NCBI GenBank assembly: GCA_011009095.1
Contig: VTPC01090618.1
Location: forward strand, 495,734 to 559,733
Reading direction: 5' to 3'
Source of the DNA: Ignelater luminosus
Taxonomy: Eukaryota; Arthropoda; Insecta; Coleoptera; Elateridae
DNA length: 64,000 nt
A program made the position numbers and the translations under genes. The notes below the pieces were generated by a model. The model was not told the origin of the DNA. It did not search any database and saw only the letters and a list, made by a program, of their open reading frames with translations. Shown one piece after another: positions 37,501 to 47,182 of this stretch. Each line of letters starts with the position of its first letter. Within the stretch, counting starts at the first letter, position 1.

Positions 37501-39657
37501 AAAATATTATTTTGTCATTTATATTTTTTGTTTTTACAATATAAGCTACTTACACAACAAGAGGAACAACTAAATCAGAAAACTGTTTCTCTAAGAGGTG
37601 CGTAATGATATTACTCTGATGAACAACCGAAAAGAAATATATAGTTGGAGGTGTCTTTGGCCCTTCAGCCACAGGAATTGCCTGTAATCCTAATTCGAGT
37701 GCATAATCAACATGTTCTGCCAAGAGTGCTACCAATAAACAATCAAGGATTTGGGTTGCATTGCTAGCTCTCTCTTCTGGCCTAGATAGCTAGAAATTAA
37801 TTCCAATTAATAGCATACACACTACAAAAACTATAAATAATAAAAGACTCTATTACCAATTGACATCTTTGAAAAGCATGTTTTGTATCTTGTAAAATAG
37901 TTATAGCTAATTCTTCGGATAAAAATGTTTCTCCACCATAATTTTCAATTTGTGCTATATTAATATTAGCTCTCGTTCCAATTACTGCTTGTAAATCACG
38001 TCGTAAATCTTGGAATCTGTAAGTTTTTTAATGTGGTAACTATATACTTTACACCTAAGGCTACTTTTACCCTCCAGACTGGATTTGCTTCTTTTGATGA
38101 TTTTTGGATTCATAATATTTTTGTAAATTTGCTGAACTTCGTTCTCGTAAACATTTTAGTTCGAGACTAAAATATTATTAAATAAGACTTTTAAAATGTT
38201 TTTATTCAAAAATATACGTCTACCTTAGATAGTTGTCAATGTATTTTTGAAATATTTTGCTAGTCAACTTGTTTAAATAATTTTTATCATTTCCCATATT
38301 AAAAATTGCTAAATCATTTGATAATTGGTTTGTTCTAAAATGAAAATATTAAAAACAATAATTACACAAAGCTTGCAATTCTTACTTTGAATAAAGTTCA
38401 TAAAGTGTCCTTAAATAATTATATGTGTCCAACTTTTGAGATAATCTCTCTGATATATACTCTTGAAGTTTAAGATGGTAAATATTCAAAACAAATTTCG
38501 CCATAACTTGTTCTGGATTATTAAAAACGCGTTTTATTACTTCATAATTTTCTTTACACAATGGTAACAAATAAGCAAATACATCTTTATTTAATAAGCA
38601 CCCCTAGAAGCATTTATAAAATTATTATATAAGTTTCACGTTACATTTTAAACTTACAGCTTGACTTTGTTCGATATAAGCATCAACACAATGTGAAAAG
38701 CCTTTAAATTGGGATAAAACATTAGCAATATCTTTCATTCGTTTAAAATCTTGATTTTTCTGTGCTATACAAAAATCGTCTATTAAAGCTCTTTCAGTTT
38801 TATCATATTTTTGTTCAATTTTCCTTTTAGCTTCTTCAAACCTAAACAAGAATGTTTAAAAGTACTTAGTTTTATGAGTTAAAATGGTGACTTACTTAGG
38901 TGCTGGTAAATCTTGAGCAATTAAATGTAATTTCTGGATCACATCAGCTGCTTCATCAATCTAAAGTTATAAAATAAAACTTATTTACAGGCTTTGCTTC
39001 ATTTATTTTAAACACACCTTAAAAGGATCATTAAATAGTGGCGAGATTGGAGAGCCTGGTGTTAAAAATTCGTTAAGGTGTGCCATCAAGCGTTGAGCTT
39101 CAACTACTCTTGATCTTGGACCATTTACACTATCTAGTTGATCACCCAAATGCAAAACTTTTGTAGCAACATTGTTAATCTTACCATCTAATTCTTGGAA
39201 TGTATGCACTGCTCCCTAACATAGCAACATAATTTAAGTTTTTTAAAATAATTAATTCTAATCAGTCATATTTACTTTATTTTTCTCTTGTAAAGCTTGG
39301 ATCTCTTGAAAAAAAACAACCTGATCTTGCCGTACAGCAGACTCTAATCTTTCACATTTTTTCTGTTGTCGTTCTTGAAGTAAAGTTAAGTCCCTATTGG
39401 TACATAAGATTACATCTCACAATAGTTAAATAATTTTTACAGCTTACTTAATAGCTTGAACAAATGAATCATGTAATTGGGTTGGATTGAAGTCATCTTC
39501 TCCATCTTTCTTAGTTTCAGCTATAGTTCTCCAAGCTAGCCGTTCGACAAATTCTTCAGCATCAAAAGGTTCCTAAAAATACTGTACATCAGTAATTTAA
39601 TTTTAATTAAGAATAAAACCTTACCTGTTCTAGTTCTTTCATATATTGTTGCATCAT
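28571..39657 (-). CDS. EXOC5: Exocyst complex component 5 (Sec10), complete, 16 coding exons
   Basis: Sec10 is a subunit of the octameric exocyst that tethers secretory vesicles to the plasma membrane. Exons (high to low): 39657-39625, 39572-39448, 39393-39276, 39215-39018, 38960-38896, 38841-38658, 38603-38386, 38334-38224, 38166-38071, 38016-37857, 37789-37554, 37492-37406, 37350-37245, 29374-29218, 29058-28901, 28657-28571. All phases agree and the total is 712 codons; human EXOC5 has 708. Recognisable stretches: PFDAEEFVERLAWRT (exon 2), VATKVLHLGDQLDSVNGPRS (exon 4), FKGFSHCVDAYIEQ (exon 6), YYESKNHQKKQ (exon 9), EHVDYALELGLQAIP (exon 11), KLFDTLNALCNLLLVKPENL (exon 15) and LDRSILHNFIQLRSDFKS (exon 16). 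Start is the first ATG before the conserved N-terminus. Intron 13 is 7.9 kb and packed with transposons; the other introns are mostly 40-200 bp. It resembles COG-complex proteins in overall type, but these blocks are specific to EXOC5. Confidence 0.96.
29497..29983. mobile_element. Foldback element in EXOC5 intron 13
   Basis: The outer ends share TTTCAGAAAGGGCCTAA / TTCCAGAAAGGCCTAA inverted. A second inverted pair inside (GCAGGGGAAAAATGATGTAA near 29616 and its counterpart near 29850) continues the palindrome. It has no coding capacity. Confidence 0.7.
30337..31582 (+). mobile_element. Tc1-like transposon with degraded transposase, in EXOC5 intron 13
   Basis: Imperfect terminal repeats: CTGACAACTAATTGTTGGGA after TA at 30335-30336, and inverted TTGACAACTATATATTGGGA ending at 31582, where the flanking TA has become TG. 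Transposase segments on the + strand: helix-turn-helix region at 30510-30833 (IIIKQYRNSKTIHEITKILN), FGDESKFDV (first Asp, about 30990), WGCMW, FTFQQDGVPCYT (second Asp, about 31250), SSDLNIIETLWHKMK (third site, about 31340-31380), and a C-terminus ending at TAA 31543-31545. Stops at 30834, near 30965, 31032 and 31288 kill it. Confidence 0.85.
31612..34000 (-). pseudogene. hAT transposase pseudogene (ZMYM1-like, DUF4371 type) in EXOC5 intron 13
   Basis: Read on the - strand from about 34000 down: HWKNIYRISEHESSSNH, then LTSCGLAFRGTTKRFG, NGNYLRSLELLAEFDPFL (about 33750), VDSTPDISHIDL (about 33530), QSYDNASNMTGHYSGLQDRI (about 33330), FVPCTAHSLNLVGICAAECC (about 33240), SRWSARVDAS (about 33040) and further fragments to 32071. 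This is the standard order of the ZMYM1-like hAT family (BED/TTF-type elements). CAGTGTTTTTCAATCTGTGG at about 31613 resembles a hAT end and may mark the 3' terminus; the opposite end was not found. There are many stops and frameshifts. Confidence 0.8.
34620..34803 (-). mobile_element. End fragment of a pogo/Tigger-like transposon
   Basis: On the - strand, starting after TA at 34803: CAGTGAAATCTCTACTAAAG, then GACGCC, and alternating phrases about CGGATACTC and CTCTCTTAGCC. This has the look of pogo-type ends (CAGT-A-CTC, repeated subterminal blocks). No transposase and no second end were identified. Confidence 0.45.
34810..35670. other. Unassigned AT-rich intron sequence
   Basis: Within EXOC5 intron 13; nothing recognised. 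Confidence 0.4.
35679..36180 (+). pseudogene. Tc1/IS630-like transposase N-terminal fragment, apparently with an intron
   Basis: The frame from 35679 (or ATG 35703) contains KTDNFPVPVKVEVKNNIYDM, then ITLATIKDRLSETFLYDRC and SLRKLIMSMG, up to a GT at 36055. A 60-nt AT-rich piece with a good TTCTATTTTAATAG acceptor follows. Reading resumes at 36113 in matching phase as G-FEYKTHNNRRMLCEEPDIF and stops at TGA 36188-36190. The combined LLxxMGFxYKxxNNRRxLxExPxI pattern is the N-terminal region of the same DDE_3-type family as the pseudogene at 26700-27890. The catalytic part is missing. Confidence 0.6.
36190..36300 (-). mobile_element. Jockey-like LINE reverse transcriptase scrap
   Basis: The - strand reads GVL-GLVLGPILFLIFINDLP (about 36262-36200, one in-frame stop), the box B segment of LINE reverse transcriptase (GxPQGSxLxPxLFxIFINDLP). 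Confidence 0.65.
36395..36490. repeat. Orphan terminal repeat related to the 5960-6959 element
   Basis: TTTAACCGA, ATCTC, GAGATCCC, GCATC and GGACACACTGTATAT occur in the same order and spacing as in the right terminal repeat ending at 6959. It is a diverged single end with no partner nearby. Confidence 0.65.
36500..37244. other. Intron sequence with an orphan CACCCTGTA end at about 36930-36957
   Basis: AAGTTGAGAATCACCCTGTA matches an orphan end near 56400-56420. Otherwise AT-rich and unassigned. Confidence 0.4.
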
Positions 39658-40468
39658 TTTGGAAAATTTAAATTTTAAAATGTTTTTATACCAAAGGGGT
39701 GTACATAAACAAACTGTAAGGTTATGTATGCTCTATTATACAGAATGTTGTTGTTTTTAGAGTTCATATATCAGCCCACAAGTGCGAAGGTTTTTAAGTT
39801 TTAACTTAACTAGACAAAACCAGTGTAATCCTAGCGAGGCGTGACTAGTGCAGTTGTCGATCTCCTTTTCTTCTTACATAAAATAAATCTAAGTCTAGAA
39901 ATCTACTCATTACTGGATATACACTTTTAAATATCACTAGTGCAGAAATTTCCATTTAAATAATAAGGCGTACTGTAAATTTGATGATACAGATGATGAT
40001 GAGCTGATGGGCCAAGATTGTCAGGATTTTGCAAGTTCGTCTCTACTATGTTCAAAAAGTGTAAATAAAATAAATTCAGTTAGCAAAGTTCTGTTGTTTC
40101 AAAACTATTCAGAAACATATTTTATTATTTTAGAGTCTTTTTCAAATTAGCCCACTGATATTTGTGATTAATTCAAAATAATAAAGAGAGAGGAAATCAA
40201 CAGTAAAGTTATCTTTTTTCTGAACAATCTTGTTATGCAACCAATGTTTATTAAAATAATCTGCATTTCTAATTTCTAAAGTAAACTTTAGTGCCTTCAT
40301 ATACAAAAATATAATTAGAAAATGAATTCTGGAGAAAAGGCGCCAAGATTTTAAATCTCTTTGGAGTCTGATTGGTTCTTATTGCTGTTTTTCTATTGGT
40401 TCGGCATTTTGTTACGCTATTGGTCGGCATGTGCGCTTTTTAATGTTTCCTCTATTGTGTATTCGTGA
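39658..40468. other. EXOC5 upstream region, shared with the SMUG1 side
   Basis: Gene-free spacer between the divergent EXOC5 and SMUG1 genes. It should contain the EXOC5 promoter. No TATA box or motif stands out. Confidence 0.5.
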
Positions 40469-40476
40469 GTTTCTAT

Positions 40477-41056
40477 TAGAGATGCCACGAATAGTGATTT
40501 GGCCGAGTACCGAATACCGAATATTCGGCCATGCCTTTGGCCGAAGCGCCGAGTATTCGGCCGCCGAATATTCGGTAAAAGATGTGTACATTTCGCGCGA
40601 AACAGGTCGCGAGTCGTGACTTGAAATGCAAATGAGATTGACTTTTATTTGAAAACTTCTCGCCTAGATTGGAAGGCAGACCCTTACAAGTGGTGATCAG
40701 CAAACACAAAGCAGTATCCAATGCTGACAAAATTCGCGAAGATTTACCTATCATCTACTGGCAGTAGTAGTATATAGTGAGAGGCTTTTTTTAGAAGCAG
40801 GTATTATCTATGAGGAAAAGCGCAATCGTTTGCTATCATCAAATGCTAAAAAAATTGTTTTTATTTATCATAACTTGTCACTGATAGATTCTAAGTATTA
40901 AATTTGTAATGATGTATTACTAAAATAGACGCATTTTAAGTAATATGTGCTTTTTTAATAATTATAATTAGGTATTGCGTACTATTCGGCCGAATACCGA
41001 ATACAAAAAAAAACGGCTCAATACCGAATAGTAGCAGAATATTCGTGACATCCCTA
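40477..41056 (+). mobile_element. Non-autonomous hAT element (deletion derivative) with 8-bp target duplication
   Basis: The direct duplication GTTTCTAT flanks it exactly (40469-40476 and 41057-41064). Terminal repeats are TAGAGATGCCACGAATA and, inverted, TAGGGATGTCACGAATA. Subterminal ATTCGGCCG/CGAATA motifs recur near both ends. At about 40777-40890 the + strand still encodes SERLFLEAGIIYEEKRNRLL then KKIVFIYHNL, the C-terminal dimerisation segment of a hAT transposase. It is therefore an internally deleted copy of an autonomous hAT. It ends about 240 bp upstream of the SMUG1 start codon. Confidence 0.93.
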
Positions 41057-41300
41057 GTTTCTATATGAATACTAAATGCTTCAACACACCGTATATAGTG
41101 CATTCTGTGGAAATGGAAAATCATCATCGTGATGAAGAAGAAAACAATGAGAACCATGAGAACCTCAAAGGAAAAGGGGGAAAAGTTTAAATAAAGTTAG
41201 GTTAGACTGAATTTTTTCGGTATATATAGAGCAAGGTAATAAGGAAATAATCTTTTTATCTTCATTTATTCTTTTTCTTTCTTATTATTTATTAGTTTAT

Positions 41301-42302
41301 ATGATATTTGGTAGAACACTGAGAAATATGTTACGTAAAAAATTAAAATTGGATCCTATTGGTAGTGCAAAATGTATTGCTGCAACTCAACATAATTCAG
41401 AAACCAATAATGATGTTACACATGATAACCACAAACCAAATGATGGGCATCTTTCTGAACAATCTAACAGCTCAATAGCAGAACAACTTTTAAAATTAGA
41501 ATTAGATTTAAATGAATCGTTAAAGAAATTGATTTTTAAAAAACCTGTAGAGTACGTTTATTATCCCCTTGAATATGCTTTTAAACCTCATTCGGCATTT
41601 GTCAAAAAATACTGTAAAACACCAAAGAAAATTTTATTTTTGGGCATGAATCCTGGACCATGGGGAATGTGCCAAACCGGTATTCCATTTGGTGAAGTAA
41701 AAATTGTTAAAGAATGGTTTGAGATTGATGAGGAAGTTTTTAAACCAGAACAAGAATGTCCTGAAAGGGAAGTGCTTGGTTTGGCATGTCCTCGATCAGA
41801 AGTTAGTGGCCAACGTATTTGGGGATTGTTTAGAAATATTTGTGGAACTCCAGAGAATTTCTTTAAATCTTCTTTTATGTTTAATTATTGCCCTATTGCT
41901 ATGCTGAAAGGTAATGGAGGTAACATCACACCATCTGAAATTAAGGTACCATTCTATTCTATGTAGTATTAATTTTTTGTTTTTACTAAAATAATATAAA
42001 AATGTAATATAAGAAATGACAGCTTTGTTTTGTTACAGGGAGAAACGCAACGACAACTTGAAGAGATTTGTGACGAAACTTTGTTTGATGTAATACAGTT
42101 GTTGCAAGTTGAAATACTTGTGGGGGTAGGAAAGTTTGCTGAGAAAAGAGCTCTTGAAGTTTTGAAGAGGAATAACCCATTGAACACTAAAGTTCTTTAT
42201 CTTGTACATCCAAGCCCTCGTGTTGCAAATAATCAGAATTGGATGGTTACTGCAGAAAAGAAATTGACTGAATTTAATTTAATGTCTTATTTTAAAAATT
42301 AA
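41301..42302 (+). CDS. SMUG1: Single-strand-selective monofunctional uracil-DNA glycosylase (SMUG1)
   Basis: It excises uracil and oxidised pyrimidines from DNA in base excision repair in the nucleus. Exons 41301-41945 and 42039-42302 (donor AAG/GTACCA, acceptor TTACAG), phase 0, give 302 residues. Active-site motif 1 is LGMNPGPWGMCQTG, with the catalytic-type Asn at 117. FGEVKIVKEW and ECPEREVLGLACPRSEVSG, then GLFRNICG, are family blocks. Motif 2 is HPSPR with His272. The N-terminal 60 or so residues are not conserved; MIFGRTLRNMLRKKLK is basic, and a strong pyrimidine tract plus TTAG just before 41296 could mean a non-coding or short upstream exon. It is slightly longer than the human protein (270). 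ADAT2 follows 37 nt after the stop. Confidence 0.95.
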
Positions 42303-42339
42303 TTTTAGATTTATAAATTCTGTATGTCATAATAGTAGT

Positions 42340-42945
42340 ATGTTACAATCAGCTACAGAAACTGTTAATGAAGATAAACAAAATCCTACTTCAGTCAATG
42401 ACAATTTAACAGAACTACAGCAGAAATTTATGGAAACAGCATTTAATTTTGCTTACAATGCATTAGCTGTTCAGGAAGTACCTGTAGGTTGCATTTTTGT
42501 ATATAACAATGAAATTCTAGCAAGTGGAAGGAACACAGTTAATGAAACTCATAACGCAACGCGCCATGCTGAAATAAACTGTATAGATGAAGTTAACAAT
42601 TTCTGTAGATCTAAAAATTTAGATGTTAAGAAAATTTTTTCAGAAATTGATGTGTATGTTACTGTAGAACCATGCATAATGTGTGCAGCGGCTTTATATG
42701 ATTTACATGTAAGAAGTATTATTTTTGGTTGTAAGAATGATAGGTTCGGTGGACAGACTGTTTTTAATGTTGCTTCAGTATTAAATCCAGTAACAGAAGT
42801 TAAAAATGGATACAGAGCAGAAGAGGCTATGAATTTGTTAAAAGAATTTTATAAAGGCACAAATCCAAGTGCCCCACTAGATAAAGTTAAAGTTAAAGGA
42901 AAAAAGGCTAGAAAACCTTCAGATGAAGCAACACTTAAAACATGA
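42340..42945 (+). CDS. ADAT2: tRNA-specific adenosine deaminase subunit ADAT2 (A34-to-I34 editing)
   Basis: It is the catalytic subunit that, with ADAT3, converts wobble adenosine 34 to inosine in several tRNAs. The single-exon product has 201 residues (human 191). Zinc and proton-transfer motifs of the cytidine deaminase fold are intact: HAE at residues 76-78 (in NATRHAEINCID) and PCIMC at 111-115 (in VTVEPCIMCAAAL). EVPVGCIFVYNNEI, then FGCKNDRFGG and GYRAEEAMNLLKEFYKGTNP, are specific to ADAT2. The C-terminus is Lys-rich. The start ATG has no upstream in-frame ATG, and a stop lies at 42280. With only 37 nt to SMUG1 there is little room for a separate promoter or an upstream poly(A) site. 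A possible ATTAAA signal lies at 42970-42975. Confidence 0.95.
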   Translation: MLQSATETVNEDKQNPTSVNDNLTELQQKFMETAFNFAYNALAVQEVPVGCIFVYNNEILASGRNTVNETHNATRHAEINCIDEVNNFCRSKNLDVKKIFSEIDVYVTVEPCIMCAAALYDLHVRSIIFGCKNDRFGGQTVFNVASVLNPVTEVKNGYRAEEAMNLLKEFYKGTNPSAPLDKVKVKGKKARKPSDEATLKT

Positions 42946-43076
42946 TGCTTAAAAAGTGTTTTATTTTATTAAACTCTTTTTTTGCATTCCTTTATTATAG
43001 ACTGTTAATATTAGCTGAATATAATTTTTGAAATAGGTACTAGTGTGAATATTTCTGAAATTTTGTATGTATATAT

Positions 43077-43695
43077 AGGGTGTTTTCAAAAATAGGGAGG
43101 AAACTTTAACACTAAGTAGAACTTATTAAAACACATGAAAAATGTCTACAAAAATTTTCGTATCAGTAACATTAAAGGAGCTAGAGGACTAACAGCATTG
43201 GTGCCACACCATTTGAAGACCTGAGTGCAGTTCATTGTCCTAGCTAAATACTAAAAATAATTTAACGAATTTGTGTTTTCAAAATGTTTCTTTACTTACT
43301 TAATTTATGTTTCTAATTCTTAAAAGGCAATTGAATTATTTAAGATCGTCTAATTATTACTTTACTACAAACATCTAATAAAATCACATTGGTAGGTATT
43401 CTCATTCCATAATTAAAATTAAAATCATGATTAGAATTTAAAATAAAATGATATAGCTTTATCTCATCTTAATAAGAGGAAAAAGGATATTGAGCATTGT
43501 CTAATTTTTTGTTTCAATCTACTATTATAATGGGAAATAGTCACAAAAGCCTACCAGTTTTTGCTAGTGTATCAGTGATAATCTAAATGTGAGGGACCTA
43601 AAATTCTATTTCTTTAACTTTATTTTGGTTTTTGTTTCATTTTTGTGTGTAGTACAGGTTAGTAAAATTTCCTGCATATTTTAAAAAACACCCTG
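43077..43695. mobile_element. MITE with GGGTGTTTT ends
   Basis: The left end TAGGGTGTTTTCAAAAAT (43076) and the right end, inverted, ACAGGGTGTTTTTTAAAAT (43695) form short imperfect terminal repeats flanked by TA. The roughly 620-bp interior has no open frame. Confidence 0.55.
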
Positions 43696-44199
43696 TAGTA
43701 GCAAATGGCATAATATAAAAGTAACATAATTTCAAAAGGTTTTTGATTCTAAGATGTGAAGTATTTGAATCTAATTACGGATTTCTTGTTTTTTCATTTT
43801 CTCAGAAATAATTAATTTACAGTATTGAGATAAATTATAGATTAAACAATTGTCTGGACTTGTTATCATTGGTAACTGCCTCTTAAACAGCAACAGCAGC
43901 TTTCCTTGTGTCTTCTAGATATACCTATAGCCCAGGAGTATAAAGAGTTAGCTGTGGAAAAATTCTAGGCCAGCTGAATTTTTGCACAGACCTTTATTTT
44001 GGCATTATAATTAATATCGATATTGTACATGCTTCAACCTGAAAATCGGTAAAAAGTAGGGGGAAAGAAACACTACAAAGAATGTTATGTATTCATTGGG
44101 GACTTTTGATATTCATTAAATTAGTTTTTCTCATTTGCGTGGAATATAAATACACCGCAGATTATTGTTATTTAAATTGCAATACCAAAATTTAATATT

Positions 44200-45690
44200 A
44201 AGATAACCCTTTTATTGTTTTTTTTTTGTTAATTGCTGTATTTCTTTAGCCTCTTTTATTATATTACTATCGTCTGCATACATTCCTAGTTTTCCCAACT
44301 TTAATATATGCTTTGGTAGATTGTTTATGAAGATATTAAATAATGTGGGCGACAGATATGAGCCCTGTAGCATACCTTTAGTAGTGGCCCTAGTGTTTGA
44401 TCTATTCCCAATTATTTCCACCACCTGTGCCCTTCCCCATAGATATGAGTCAATATCCATTCTAAAGCAAGTCCTCAGACTTCTACTGCCAAAAGTTTTT
44501 TTCCTGAACAGGTTTTGATAGACTGAGTCAAATGCCCGACTTGTATAAAGAAATGATACTAAGACTAGGTTTTTATTATTTAAGACTTCATGTGTATGAT
44601 GTGACAACTTCCCAGCTCTAAACCCATGTTGACAATGGGATAATAGTATTTCGTACTTCTCTAAATAATTAATGAGACAGTTGTAACAATTTTAACAAAG
44701 TGGTTTTAGATTCCTTCAAGGAAGTAGGGTATATTCCCTGAAGGAAGCTGCAGTTTATTAAACTTGATAATAAATCAGCTACCTTTACAATTGTTCAAGG
44801 TACTTCATCAACTCCAGAGGAACTCTTATAACATACTTTTTTTTATAATAGAGCAGATTTTCTCTACAGTGGTGAGAAATAGGTAGATAAAATAAATGTT
44901 GACATAACTTTCTTCGATATTAATTTCCTCAGATGGTTGAGGGACATTATTTCGATAAAAGATTTGTTAAAATATCACAGACTTTTTAAGGATTTTTAAT
45001 TAGTTCACAATTTTCTGAGGAAAAATCACAAATTTCATAAATAGTATTCGTATTATTTTTTCCCTTCCCTCTATTTTGATTGATAATATCCCAGCTGGTT
45101 TTATTTAAATTTTTCACAGTAACTAGCCGCATGTCATTATGTAGTTTTTTTCTTATAACTTAATCTTTGTTGATACAATTTTCATAATGATAAATAAGTA
45201 CCATACATACATTGAATTGTTTAATCTTTTAGTAATACTGGCCATTTCCTCGACTATTTTTGATAATTCTCTGGTTTCTTCAGAAAATTTGTTCGCTTAA
45301 AATTCTTCCAAGATATATCTATATTAGAATTTACATCAATTAATTCATACCAGTTTACCCGACCTACTGCACTCCTGAAGTCTCCTATAGAGGCATCATT
45401 GAATTTTATTTTGAGAGCATTGTACAGCTTCTATTCATTGATATGTTGAGTTTTAGTGATATTTAATATGTTTGATCACATATGTGGTTGTCATACTAAT
45501 GTTGAAAAGTCCTCAATATCACTGAATAGATTGTCAATACAGGATTTGCCAGTTTTTGTTATCCCAGTTGACAAAAGATTGTAGGTTTTATATTAAATTC
45601 AAGTAATAAATTAGCCAAAGCCTTACTGTTTTGATTATTAGTATTAGGTACAAAGTAACATATTCTTTGTAATGCTTCTTTCTCCTTGCC
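44200..45690 (-). mobile_element. Jockey-like LINE fragment (reverse transcriptase, decayed)
   Basis: Read on the - strand: LLLEFNIKPTIF then a linker with KIKFNDASIGDFRSAVGRVN (about 45610-45370); FLQGIYPTSLKESKTTLL (about 44740); SHCQHGFRAGK (about 44640-44610); FDSVYQNLF; VEIIGNRS; GMLQGSYLSPTLFNIFINN (about 44370); and the catalytic MYADDSNII (about 44280). The order endonuclease tail, linker, RT fits a Jockey-clade non-LTR element. Two segments lie out of frame and the 3' half of RT is missing. Confidence 0.8.
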
Positions 45691-46799
45691 CTTACTTTTT
45701 GGTGCTTTTTGTGCCATATAACATGAGAACGGCTGCTCCTATGTTTAAGATGCATAAAACTTTCTGTGGAGAATCTTCTGATCTACAGCTTTTATACTTA
45801 CCATAATTAGCGTCTGACCATTAGGAAACGAGATATCTGCGAAAAACCAATATTTGTGACCACTGACCTTGAAAATGTTTGAAGTGTACACAATATCAAT
45901 GGAGACTTTCTATGCATTAATTATAATGACAAACTAAAGATCTGTTCAAAAATTCAGCTGGTTCAGAACTTTTCCACAGTTTATCTTATTTTTTGCCTAA
46001 TGTTCCTGGGCTACTTACTTATATCTCAAGTATCTTTATCAATTTAAGCAGTCATTGTTAAAAGGGAATATGTAACAAAAATCAAATTGCTGGTAAAATT
46101 AAAAAAACTGCCTAACAAAAAGAAAAGGAGATTTTTTATGACTTTAATGATGACAGTTTTCTCCTGACTTTACTACAAATTGATTTTGCCACTCTCTGTT
46201 AAAAAAAGAAAAGAATTTACAAATGTTTTACAGCCATTTGAAATTTTGCACATACTCCCTTTTAACAGTCACCGCTTCAATTGTTCAAATTGCAATTACA
46301 GTTAACTCTTTAGTCTACAAATTTTATTTTACGAAGCTTCTGAAACTATGTTATTTTAGATGCCTAACTTCATCAAAGGTGAAGATTTAAAGTTAAATAC
46401 TAGTTTCTTGAATATGTGCAGTATAAGAATCTATTGATATAGGAGGAAAATAAATTCCATTTTTTAATTTTACTATAAATATAGTTTTTTAGTATTTTTG
46501 TTTGTTTTCAATAAATATTATGAATACAATATTGTTTTTATTCACGGTTTCTGACATGATTACCTGTATCCTAAAGTCCACAATTTCCAAGTTTAACTTA
46601 AAATTTCTTATTTCTTTTCCCCAATATTTCAAACATAAGGTGAGATATTGGGATAAAATTTCTACATGCTTGTTACTTTAAAGTTCAAGGTGTCTATACT
46701 AATCTAGGTAGTCGTATGCTTGATATCGTTATCAAAGGGAGGAAAATGTGGGGGACTCATCCATTACCCTAAAGAAAGTTGTTACACTACTGAATAATT
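45691..46799. other. Unassigned AT-rich DNA
   Basis: No supported gene or element. Confidence 0.4.
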
Positions 46800-47182
46800 A
46801 AAACAACTGGGAATGCAAAGCATAACCACAACAAACTCCGTTTTGTTACTGAATCCGAGCAACAGTCTGTTCACAAAAATAAACAAACATTTATCTTTCG
46901 TTGGCCATTTTGACCATGTTCCCGAAGTGATATCAAAAAACTAAAAGTAAACGTATCTCTTATTTTTTGATGTAGAAGTAAAAACAAAATTTCTGAAAAT
47001 CTTTCAAATTTCGGCGGTAATTTTGACCATGTTTCCAAAGAGATATCAAAAAACAAAGACACCACATGGTTTTTAGTTTTTGATGTAGAATCCAAATCTG
47101 AAGTTGAAATTTCAAAATGTAAAAAACAGTGCGGACCGACAGACTGCAAATTCAGTAGCGACTCCAAAGGAGTCCGTTGAAA
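46800..47182 (-). repeat. Dispersed repeat family, copy B
   Basis: It is an inverted copy of 19254-19636: CTGGGAATGCAAAGCATAAC at the left, two units with GGCCATTTTGACCATGTTCC and GATATCAAAAAAC, and the hairpin CGACTCCAAAGGAGTCCG at the right. The - strand open frame 46871-47167 spans it but is probably fortuitous. Confidence 0.85.

Noticed and set aside
28570..39660. Initial reading of the - strand gene as a COG (Golgi) complex subunit
   Set aside because: Exon-by-exon translation matches EXOC5/Sec10 in order and length, including the conserved LFDTLNALCNLL block near the C-terminus.
41065..41188. A short frame beginning ATG at 41065 (and MENHHRDEEENNENHEN at about 41113) as an upstream SMUG1 coding exon
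   Set aside because: It closes at a stop near 41188 and has no good donor before that; it may be 5' UTR but nothing supports coding.
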